Origin: JBELHJ01 sp042091495
Lineage (GTDB): Bacteria > Bacteroidota > Bacteroidia > Flavobacteriales > Flavobacteriaceae
NCBI GenBank assembly: GCA_042091495.1
Contig: JBELHJ010000078.1
Span: 1-8,190 of the forward strand
Direction of reading: 5' to 3'
Length of the DNA: 8,190 bases
The notes under the pieces were generated by a model. It made no database searches and was not told the DNA's origin. It saw nothing but the letters and a program-made list of their open reading frames with translations. Shown here in pieces: positions 1-6,619 of the stretch. Every line of letters starts with the position of its first letter. Within the stretch, counting starts at the first letter, position 1. Made by a program: the position numbers and the translations under genes.

Positions 1-553
1 GAATAGTTTGTTCCGGTTTTCTGAAAACAACACTACTACCGTTTACTATCATGGGGTTCAATGGAAAATACTTTCTTATAATCTCGCCTTCAAAGGTTTT
101 AGATTCTCCCTTTGAAACATCAAGCTCTTTGGTCCTATTAGTTGAATCATACAAAATATTATTATTTGTATCTACGTAATAACTGGAGGTAAAAACTAAT
201 GAAATATCGTTGTGAATTTCTAGATGATCTAAACAACTTTGCAAGAAACCTATATCACTATAGTCATCGGATTCGGCTATCCAAATATATTTAGATTCTG
301 ACAATTTTATTCCTTTTTCCCATGAAGTATATCCACTACCTGAATTTAGCTTATTTTTTATAAAATGTTTTACTCTAAAATGGGGGTATTTATTAAGGTA
401 ATTTTCAATTAATAAAACACTATCGTCATTTGATGAATCATCTATAATAATAGCTTCCCAATTTTTATAGGTCTGAGCTAATATTGTATCTAACCTCTGG
501 ATAATATAATCTTGGTGATTATAACTTGGTATTATAATTGTGAGATCAATCAA
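1..553 (-). CDS. Family 2 glycosyltransferase, N-terminal part (3' end outside window)
   Basis: I translated this by hand. The frame is open from a TTG at 551-553 to the left edge, giving 184 residues that begin MIDLTIIIPSYNHQDYIIQR. This is the classic GT2 (GT-A fold) N-terminus: a beta strand ending in IPSYN, the nucleotide-binding IIIDDSSND at about residues 37-45, and the metal-binding region WIAESDDYSD at about residues 91-100, equivalent to the DxD motif. NGSSVVFRK near residues 171-179 also matches a common GT2 segment. The enzyme should move a sugar from a nucleotide-sugar donor to the growing lipid-linked glycan on the inner face of the cytoplasmic membrane; the sugar cannot be read from sequence. 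A TAG stop lies two codons upstream in frame and no early ATG exists, so TTG is the most plausible start. It begins 7 bases after the stop of the GT4 gene, consistent with the same operon. The C-terminus is missing. Confidence 0.87.
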   Translation of the reverse strand, partial: MIDLTIIIPSYNHQDYIIQRLDTILAQTYKNWEAIIIDDSSNDDSVLLIENYLNKYPHFRVKHFIKNKLNSGSGYTSWEKGIKLSESKYIWIAESDDYSDIGFLQSCLDHLEIHNDISLVFTSSYYVDTNNNILYDSTNRTKELDVSKGESKTFEGEIIRKYFPLNPMIVNGSSVVFRKPEQTI

Positions 554-560
554 ACCCTAA

Positions 561-1628
561 TTATGATATTAATTTTAAGATATTTTTCCAAGTATTAATA
601 ATAGTTTGCTCTTCTATATACATACTATAATTACTTAAAATAAACTCAGATGCTTTTTTTCCTTTCTCAAAAAAGGGCTTCTTATCTTTATTATAATCTT
701 TGATAACCTTAAGCAAGGTATTGACAAAAGATATTATATCTCTATCATCAATAGGATAGGAAAAATCTGGATGTAAAACCTCTTTACCTCCCTGTCCAGC
801 GTAACCAACAACAATACAGCCACATGCCATAGCTTCAGCGGGAGGCATTCCAAAGCCTTCTCTATAATTAAAACTTAAAAAAACAGCACTTTCTTTAAGT
901 AATTTAGAGACTTCTTTTTCATTTAATCCATCTATTGGTTTAATAGTCCAACCCAATAAACTATTATTTTGATATAAAATATTTAAGATCTGTTCAGAAT
1001 CTTCTCTTAATTTTCTAGGCATAAAAGCAATCTGTTTCTTTTTACTTTCACTAAAAGAAAAAATTTGGTTATCGATTCCATATTTAACCCTAAACAATGA
1101 TTTGTTATGAATAAATAAACCTAAATAGTTAAGAGCATTTTCTGACGCTACTATTATAGCTTTTAATCTTTCTTGGTTGTAAATTGACTCTTTGTTTACT
1201 TTACTATATCCATAACCCCTAAAAGAATAATAGCAATTTTGATTATACAATACCACTAGCTGATTTGGAAATAAATTATCTAAATGTTTACCATAGAATT
1301 CTGGAAGTACAATAATATCATCTTTAAGAAATTCAATTTTACTTTGTTTTCTCTTAAAAAATTTTAAAATAAACTTATTAAGATTCTTTACTTTTTCTTT
1401 AAACTCTTTTTTTAAGTTGTCCCTTAGTGGCTTATTAATTTGGTTAACTCTATTATCCCACAACACAGGCACCTTAGAATCAAACCATGAAACTTTAAAT
1501 GGCTTTTCACCATGCAAAACATAAGCTTTAAAGTTATAATTATTTAAAACCTCTACTTGTCTATAAATCTGTTTTATCCCACCAGCTGGCTTGACCTCGT
1601 CAGGACACACAAAAAAAATTCTACTCAT
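561..1628 (-). CDS. Family 4 (GT-B fold) glycosyltransferase
   Basis: This complete 355-residue protein is a retaining GT-B enzyme of the GT4 type. The N-terminal Rossmann half opens with IFFVCPDEVKPAGGIKQIYR; the Gly-Gly at residues 16-17 lies where GT4 enzymes have their glycine-rich acceptor loop. The C-terminal half contains AFMPRKLRED (about 201-210), in the place of the donor-phosphate-binding segment. It also has the hallmark E-x7-E motif EGFGMPPAE at 257-265, followed by AMACGCIVVG and a GGKE loop. The central stretch (about 65-105) is very rich in Lys and may form a basic membrane-facing surface, which is an inference. It should add one sugar to the polysaccharide intermediate in the cytoplasm; donor and linkage are unknown. 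The ATG at 1628 lies 5 bases after the stop of the upstream GT2 gene, so the genes are very probably co-transcribed. Base composition is AT-rich like the other transferase genes. Confidence 0.88.
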   Translation of the reverse strand: MSRIFFVCPDEVKPAGGIKQIYRQVEVLNNYNFKAYVLHGEKPFKVSWFDSKVPVLWDNRVNQINKPLRDNLKKEFKEKVKNLNKFILKFFKRKQSKIEFLKDDIIVLPEFYGKHLDNLFPNQLVVLYNQNCYYSFRGYGYSKVNKESIYNQERLKAIIVASENALNYLGLFIHNKSLFRVKYGIDNQIFSFSESKKKQIAFMPRKLREDSEQILNILYQNNSLLGWTIKPIDGLNEKEVSKLLKESAVFLSFNYREGFGMPPAEAMACGCIVVGYAGQGGKEVLHPDFSYPIDDRDIISFVNTLLKVIKDYNKDKKPFFEKGKKASEFILSNYSMYIEEQTIINTWKNILKLIS

Positions 1629-1633
1629 TAACT

Positions 1634-2635
1634 TTATCTTTTCTTTTTTGATAGATTGAAAGTATTAGTCATTTTAAATAACATATATCCTTTACCTGTA
1701 AAATTATAAGTTATTAAAACTGCAATCAACGGAAATAGATGTCTAAACAAATACTTTTTTAATATTTCAGTATCCTTAAAATGTGCTTTGATATAAAACC
1801 ATGCTGAGTAACAAGATGTTCTAAAATTTCTTTTGATAGTTTCTTGTTGAAAAATTCTAAATAAGTCATTCAGCAAATGTAATTTTGTATCATATTTTAT
1901 CTCAAAGTTTTTTGATAAATCTAAAAACCTATTTCTAACCTTTAAACTTGAAATTGTCTTTAAATAATTGTTCTTACTACTATATGAAATACTTTCTTTA
2001 TTAGCAATGGCTTTAACCAAAAACCTATCGATAAATCCATATTTCAAATCTTTTTCAAGTACTTTAACATGAAAATCATACTCTTGAGATTGTTTTAATG
2101 ATTCGTCAAACTCTAAGGAGTTTTCTTTTAAAAATTGTTTTTTGTATACAACTGCATCTATGTGCCAAAAAATTGAAAATTTAATGTAATCATTTATAGG
2201 GTCTTTTGAATATACTTCCCTACTCCAAAACCCATCTAATTCCTTTTTATCAATTGTTATCCATTTACTTTTACAAATGCTGTAGTTATACTCTGAATTA
2301 TTTAAAAAAGTTAAATGAGACTCCAAATAATTTTTAAACATCAAATCATCTGAGTCAAACCAATTGATATAATCACCTTCAGATAATTCAAAACCATAAT
2401 TTCTTGCACCATTTCCTCCAGATAAATAATCATCAGGGCGATGAAAATATTTAATTCTTGAATCTTGTTTACAATATTTGTTTAATACCTCATCTGTATG
2501 ATCTGAAGAACCATCATCAACCACAATGCACTCCCAATTGGTATAGATTTGAGCTATAACAGAATCTAAAGTTTCACCTATTAAGTGGGCTCTGTTAAAA
2601 GTAGGTATAATAATGGAAACTAGTGGGATACTCAT
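1634..2635 (-). CDS. Family 2 glycosyltransferase (complete)
   Basis: This is a 333-residue GT-A fold enzyme. The N-terminal domain begins PLVSIIIPTFNRAHLIGETL and carries the nucleotide-binding VVDDGSSD (about 38-45), the GGNGARNYG loop (about 73-81) and the metal-binding WFDSDD (about 92-97). QSQEYDF at about 183-189 fits the later acidic site that supplies the catalytic base in inverting GT2 enzymes. The C-terminal 140 residues resemble no motif I can name; they include one hydrophobic stretch (LFPLIAVLITY, about 300-310) and a basic tail, so membrane association is possible. The role is addition of one sugar to the lipid-linked chain, with donor unknown. Its ATG (2635-2633) overlaps the TGA of the preceding GT2 reading frame (2634-2632) as ATGA, a classic translational-coupling arrangement. 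That matters because the preceding gene is frameshifted. Confidence 0.9.
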   Translation of the reverse strand: MSIPLVSIIIPTFNRAHLIGETLDSVIAQIYTNWECIVVDDGSSDHTDEVLNKYCKQDSRIKYFHRPDDYLSGGNGARNYGFELSEGDYINWFDSDDLMFKNYLESHLTFLNNSEYNYSICKSKWITIDKKELDGFWSREVYSKDPINDYIKFSIFWHIDAVVYKKQFLKENSLEFDESLKQSQEYDFHVKVLEKDLKYGFIDRFLVKAIANKESISYSSKNNYLKTISSLKVRNRFLDLSKNFEIKYDTKLHLLNDLFRIFQQETIKRNFRTSCYSAWFYIKAHFKDTEILKKYLFRHLFPLIAVLITYNFTGKGYMLFKMTNTFNLSKKKR

Positions 2636-3535
2636 AAATACTGATATTCTTCTCTTTGATTGAAATTAATTTTACTTAACTGACCTTTTGAATAAGAGTT
2701 AGATAAAATTTCATAATTTCTTTTATTGGTGGTGTAGATATCATTCTTAAATATATACCACCAAATCTTCTTTATTATTGAAGAAGGTTGAGGTGTTTTA
2801 ATTTCATCAAAATTTACATTTGCATATTTAATTAAAGATTGGATTCTTAATAAATCTAATTTTTGTTCAAATGTTTCAACTGGACGTTTAATAACATCTT
2901 CTCTGTCATGTTTTACATAACAATCTGAAACCACACCTATTTTTAAACCTTCTTTTATTACTTTTTGGCAATAATTGTCATCTTCCCCGTAATGAAAAAA
3001 AATGGGATCAAATCCACCAATATTTTTTTAAAGTACTTTTAGGTAATAACCAAGCTGCTGCATTTACAAAAGGGACTTCGTATAATTTATGTTTTGACTT
3101 TGCTTCTAATATATAATCAGAATAAAATTGTTTATTTTTATCATAACTTAGATAGTAAGAAAAGTTTCTATCTAATTTATTACCGGAACCATTTAAATGA
3201 ATAGGACTCAAAATACCGTAATCTAAATTAGATTGGTGAATCTTTATTAAGTCTTTAATCGTATCGCCAACAAAATAAGCATCTTGATTCAATAAAAACA
3301 CATAATCTGCACCTAAATTTAAAGCCTTTCTAATACCTATATTATTGGCCTTCCCAAAACCTAAGTTATTCTTTTTTTTGATTAGAATTGCTTCTGGGAA
3401 ATCATTTTCTATAATAGAAATGGTGTTATCTGTCGAACAATTATCTACAACAATTACAGGATAATTTTGACAAGACTCTAGACATTTTTGAATCCATTTT
3501 GAGCCATTAAAAGTAACTATTAATACAACTACCAT
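2632..3535 (-). pseudogene. Family 2 glycosyltransferase split by a one-base frameshift
   Basis: Two reading frames belong to one GT2 gene. The first (3535-3008, 175 residues) holds the N-terminal nucleotide-binding domain: VLIVTFNGSKWI, VVDNCSTDN (about 29-37), NNLGFGKANNIG and the DxD equivalent LLNQDA (about 81-86). It ends abnormally in KKYWWI and a TGA at 3010-3008. The next frame continues with IGGFDPIFFHYGEDDNYC and then SDCYVKHDRED, exactly the catalytic half this family should have, and runs to a TGA at 2634-2632. Removing one A from a run of seven (3029-3023) makes the junction read LKNIGGF and gives a normal 300-residue protein of the rhamnosyltransferase-like GT2 type. As written, the product lacks the HYGEDD acidic motif and should be inactive. 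Explanations are a true mutation, a phase-variable or slippage-corrected gene, or a sequencing error. The GTG at 2934 is not a real start. The gene begins 3 bases after the GT-D gene stop. Confidence 0.86.
3023..3029 (-). repeat. Seven-base poly-A run (coding strand) at the GT2 frameshift
   Basis: The coding strand reads ACT TTA AAA AAA TAT TGG TGG ATT TGA here. With six A residues instead of seven it would read TTA AAA AAT ATT GGT GGA TTT, restoring the expected GGF motif. The indel must lie at or just before this run, because the frame meets a stop 13 bases later and the GGF codons are already in the other frame. Confidence 0.85.
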
Positions 3536-3538
3536 AAT

Positions 3539-4411
3539 CTAATTTAAACTATCTTTTATTTTGTGAAAATCTATATCATTTAATTTCAACCAAGTCCTTG
3601 AAATATTTCCATTAAAACCATCTAATAAACTTCCAAAGTCAAAATAATATGAATTAAAATTTTTCTTTACAAGTCTCTTCATTAATGGTCTTCCAGAGCA
3701 TCCCATAGCAATTACAACTACCGAAAATTTTTCATTATTTTCCAAAAACTCACATGCCTCAAAAAAAATCCTATCTATATCAGAATATGCATTTCTAGAT
3801 GGCGTTTTTATCCATTTAAAATTTCCAAATAAAGAATTTAATATACTTTCATTATTCGATTCATTGCCAATAAAAACAGATGACTTTAACTTCAAAATTT
3901 TTAAAAAATTTAGAGCTAAATCAAAATCACTGGTTATTGTATGATGGAGTGCAACAGGACTATATATTTTTTCTCCGATAAAATATTTAAAAGTATTTTT
4001 TAATAGATAATTTGCTTGTTCATTTGAAACCAAATGGTTTCCATCAACCATTCCTTCATCAAACCCATATTTATGAGAATGAATAGCTAAACATTTATGA
4101 ATATTATTTGAACTTAGTTGAAAAGCTTCCAACATTTCATGCGCTAAATATTTATCATAACTTTGATAAGCATCCTTTGAGCCTTTTAATAAATAAACAT
4201 CTCCATCACCAAATCGCATATATGCACCAGGTGTTTCTTCATTTATAGCCATTTGAACTATTTTTAAAGTCTCTCTAGTCCCTAAAATGTGAATAGTAGA
4301 TGAGTCTAAAATTGATTCATTGAAGTTCTCAATTATGTAAGAATTTAAATTTTTAAAAATATATTTTTTCAATTTAGCTTTAAATTCAGCTTTTATTTTT
4401 TTTATATCCAT
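3539..4411 (-). CDS. Putative GT-D fold glycosyltransferase (DUF1792/GT101-like)
   Basis: This 290-residue protein has neither GT-A nor GT-B hallmarks. Its best-conserved-looking segment is GAYMRFGDGD (62-71), which resembles the RFGDGE signature of the GT-D fold family first described as DUF1792 (dGT1 of oral streptococci). In that family a DxE motif takes the place of DxD in metal and nucleotide-sugar binding; here it reads D-G-D. The following LLKGSKDAYQSYDKYLAHEM also fits. The C-terminal VVVIAMGCSGRPLMKRL (231-247) and YYFDFGSLLDG (255-265) match the family's late strand-loop and Asp-x-Gly element. I infer that it transfers a sugar during repeat-unit or adaptor synthesis. It is the first gene after the exporter and overlaps the end of wzt by 10 bases, so its translation is probably coupled. 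The N-terminal 25 residues are Lys-rich. The family call is from motif memory; fold prediction would settle it. Confidence 0.7.
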   Translation of the reverse strand: MDIKKIKAEFKAKLKKYIFKNLNSYIIENFNESILDSSTIHILGTRETLKIVQMAINEETPGAYMRFGDGDVYLLKGSKDAYQSYDKYLAHEMLEAFQLSSNNIHKCLAIHSHKYGFDEGMVDGNHLVSNEQANYLLKNTFKYFIGEKIYSPVALHHTITSDFDLALNFLKILKLKSSVFIGNESNNESILNSLFGNFKWIKTPSRNAYSDIDRIFFEACEFLENNEKFSVVVIAMGCSGRPLMKRLVKKNFNSYYFDFGSLLDGFNGNISRTWLKLNDIDFHKIKDSLN

Positions 4412-5679
4412 TTTGAGTGAAGATAAGTTTTAGAGTGGCTTGGTAATTTACAACGCCTCTTGGAAAGTTTTCCTTTTTCAACTTTAAATACAGCAAGATT
4501 TTCAATTTTATAAAGACTATCTGAATGATTAATACCGAACCATATACTCAAAGAGTATGTTCCAGGTATAAACATTATTTTATCAGTAATAATCTGTATA
4601 TTTTTTTCTTCATCTTGGTTGATCTTAGAAAAATATTTACCACAATCTTCATTAGATAAATGAGAAATTAGCTCATTTTTATTATTTAAAATATCTATTG
4701 AAATAGTAAGATTATTAATTTCAACAAGTGTTTTAAAATTTAGACTCATCTTTAAATAGTCTCCCATAAACAAACATTGTCCATTTCTAATTTCTATATC
4801 ATTTTGATTATATAAAGTAGCTTTATTTAGTAAAAATCCTTTCTTAAAATCTATATGATTCAATTTATTAATATCCCACAATGAGACTACTAAAGCCTTA
4901 TAAAATTCTATAGCCTCATCTGTTTTATCATTAAAGACTATATTACCGTTATCTAGTACAATACTTCTTGAACATAAATTTTTTATTGCATTTAAGTCAT
5001 GACTCACAAAAAGTACGGTGCGTCCTTCATCTCTAGAAATATCCTGCATTTTGCCAATGGCTTTCTTCTGAAATTCAGCATCACCTACAGCCAACACCTC
5101 GTCAACCACTAAAATGTCGGGTTCTAAATGCGCGGCTACGGCAAATGCCAAACGCACTCGCATACCGCTACTGTAGCGTTTAACAGGAGTGTCTATATAG
5201 CGTTCACAGCCAGAGAACTCTATAATCTCTTGTTCTTTACCTTTAATCTCGGATTTGGTCATGCCTAAAATAGCCCCATTTAAATAAATGTTTTCACGCC
5301 CTGTAAGTTCAGGGTGAAATCCAGTTCCCACTTCCAGTAAAGAAGCAATGCGGCCTTTGGTTTTAATTTCGCCAGTAGTAGGACTGGTCACTCGGGATAA
5401 TATTTTAAGCAAGGTAGATTTACCAGCGCCGTTTTTTCCAATAATCCCCAATACCTCACCGCGTTTGACTTCAAAATTAATATCATGTAAAGCCCAGGCA
5501 TAATCAGATTCTCCTTTTTGAGAACGGTCGTTGGTTTCGCCTATTTTTAGATAAGGATCTTCTTTACCTCTTACTTTATGCCACCAACGGTTTAAATCGT
5601 GACTAATCGTACCGGTACCCACAGTACCAAGACGGTACTGTTTGGAGAGGTTTTCTACTTTTAAAATCACATCACTCAT
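4402..5679 (-). CDS. wzt: Polysaccharide ABC exporter, ATP-binding subunit with C-terminal recognition domain (Wzt-like)
   Basis: This 425-residue protein is the ATPase of an O-antigen-type ABC exporter. Residues 1-260 form the nucleotide-binding domain: Walker A GKNGAGKST (81-89), signature YSSGMR (169-174), Walker B ILVVDE (189-194) followed by the D-loop AVGD, and the H-loop His227 in SHD. An N-terminal insertion (about 17-60, with RWWHKVRGKED) is typical of Wzt/TagH-type subunits. Residues from about 270 to 400 look like the beta-sandwich Wzt_C domain, including LFMGDYLKMSLNF and FIPGTYSLSIWFG; in E. coli O8/O9a this domain recognises the terminal modification of the finished chain. The ATG at 5679 is 1 base after the wzm stop, as expected for a two-subunit exporter made together. 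Base composition changes abruptly near codon 225: the ATPase part is about 44% G+C (5041-5400), and the C-terminal part is about 23% (4501-4980). This suggests the recognition domain was exchanged with the downstream glycosyltransferase block. Confidence 0.93.
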   Translation of the reverse strand: MSDVILKVENLSKQYRLGTVGTGTISHDLNRWWHKVRGKEDPYLKIGETNDRSQKGESDYAWALHDINFEVKRGEVLGIIGKNGAGKSTLLKILSRVTSPTTGEIKTKGRIASLLEVGTGFHPELTGRENIYLNGAILGMTKSEIKGKEQEIIEFSGCERYIDTPVKRYSSGMRVRLAFAVAAHLEPDILVVDEVLAVGDAEFQKKAIGKMQDISRDEGRTVLFVSHDLNAIKNLCSRSIVLDNGNIVFNDKTDEAIEFYKALVVSLWDINKLNHIDFKKGFLLNKATLYNQNDIEIRNGQCLFMGDYLKMSLNFKTLVEINNLTISIDILNNKNELISHLSNEDCGKYFSKINQDEEKNIQIITDKIMFIPGTYSLSIWFGINHSDSLYKIENLAVFKVEKGKLSKRRCKLPSHSKTYLHSKWI

Positions 5680-5680
5680 A

Positions 5681-6553
5681 TTACACCGTATCTATAAATT
5701 GTTTCTCTGTTCTGTTAAACACTATTAATCCTAAAAGAAAAACAGAAATACTTAACAATAAGGTATATGCAAAACCTAACCAGCTAAAAGACCCTGTATT
5801 TAGTAACATATACCGAAAGCCTTCTATAATTTGAGTTAGAGGATTGTAATAAACCATTTGGGCTAATGTGACAGGCAACTTAGTCTGGGCCTCTTTTAAT
5901 GAATAGGGCACTGCAGATATATACATTAATAAGTTTACAGCAAAGCCTACCAATACATTTAAATCACGATACTTGGTAGTCATCGAGGAAATAAGCATCC
6001 CAAAACCAAGCCCTAATGCGGCCATCATGATTACATAGACCGGAAGCAAAATGATTAGGCCATTAATTTGTATTTTAAGACCGTTTAATATGAAATAACC
6101 ATAAAACAATGCAAATATAAATAGCTGTATCCCAAATTTTAGTAGGTTAGAAATCGTCACCGAAAGTGGCGTAATTACTCTGGGAAAATATACCTTCCCA
6201 AACAAGCCTTGGTTAGCTCTAAACGTATTAGAAGTACTTACTAAACACTCTTTAAAATAATTCCAAGCGGTAATCCCTGCCATATTAAATAAAAACGGCG
6301 GTATACTCCCCGTTGAAATATTGCCCAAATTATTAAACACTAAAGTAAAAACTAACGAAGTAAAGAGTGGCTGTACTAAAAACCAAAGGGGTCCTAAAAT
6401 GGTTTGTTTATAGACGGTTACAATATCACGTTTGACCAATAAGACCAATAAATCTCTGTAACGCCAAATTTCTTTAAAATTCAGGTCAATGAGTTTTCGC
6501 TTAGAGGAAATGGTGTATAACCAGGTATCTTTGGTATTGGTATTCAAGTTCAT
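5681..6553 (-). CDS. wzm: Polysaccharide ABC exporter, permease subunit (Wzm-like)
   Basis: This 290-residue integral membrane protein is an ABC-2 type permease of the Wzm/KpsM/TagG group, at the usual length for the family. A cytoplasmic N-terminus leads into KRDIVTVYKQTILGPLWF (41-58), the characteristic gate/amphipathic-helix segment of polysaccharide exporters. About six hydrophobic segments follow (roughly 54-75, 88-105, 128-155, 164-190, 198-217 and 258-279). Other family landmarks are NQGLFGKVYFPR (114-125), TTKYRDLN (192-199) and YYNPLTQIIEGFRY (235-248). Two copies would pair with two Wzt ATPases to move the lipid-linked polysaccharide across the inner membrane. The gene is separated from the Wzc-like gene by 66 bases, in which I see no convincing promoter, and is followed 1 base later by wzt. 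Composition matches the backbone genes rather than the AT-rich transferase block. Confidence 0.93.
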   Translation of the reverse strand: MNLNTNTKDTWLYTISSKRKLIDLNFKEIWRYRDLLVLLVKRDIVTVYKQTILGPLWFLVQPLFTSLVFTLVFNNLGNISTGSIPPFLFNMAGITAWNYFKECLVSTSNTFRANQGLFGKVYFPRVITPLSVTISNLLKFGIQLFIFALFYGYFILNGLKIQINGLIILLPVYVIMMAALGLGFGMLISSMTTKYRDLNVLVGFAVNLLMYISAVPYSLKEAQTKLPVTLAQMVYYNPLTQIIEGFRYMLLNTGSFSWLGFAYTLLLSISVFLLGLIVFNRTEKQFIDTV

Positions 6554-6619
6554 GTTAATTTGGGATGGCTAAACTAACTAATTTGAAAGATTTAACCTAC
6601 ATTAAAATAGCTGTAGATA
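6554..6619 (-). other. 66-base gap between wzc and wzm
   Basis: This is the only intergenic space of any size in the window. Read on the minus strand it contains no clear match to the Bacteroidota promoter pattern (TTTG ... TAnnTTTG) and no GC-rich hairpin followed by T residues. It therefore does not obviously separate two transcription units, though a weak or unusual promoter cannot be ruled out by eye. Confidence 0.5.

Noticed and set aside
2632..2934. Independent 100-residue protein starting at GTG 2934
   Set aside because: The same frame upstream encodes the conserved GGFDPIFFHYGEDD segment that continues the GT2 gene; this is the second half of a frameshifted gene.
2995..3002. Eight-base homopolymer (T8 on the coding strand) as the site of the frameshift
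   Set aside because: The frame-0 stop at 3008 comes before it and the GGF codons before it are already in the restored frame, so the indel must lie at the A7 run.
3008..3029. Programmed -1 ribosomal frameshift at the A-rich run
   Set aside because: A -1 shift reads ILVDLIPFF and reaches a TAA soon after, and does not give the GT2 sequence. Only a +1 or -2 shift, or loss of one A in DNA or RNA, restores the protein.
6597..6616. Possible terminator hairpin in the wzc-wzm gap
   Set aside because: Only a 5-base stem (CTACA/TGTAG) with a 10-base loop and no T run; too weak to call.
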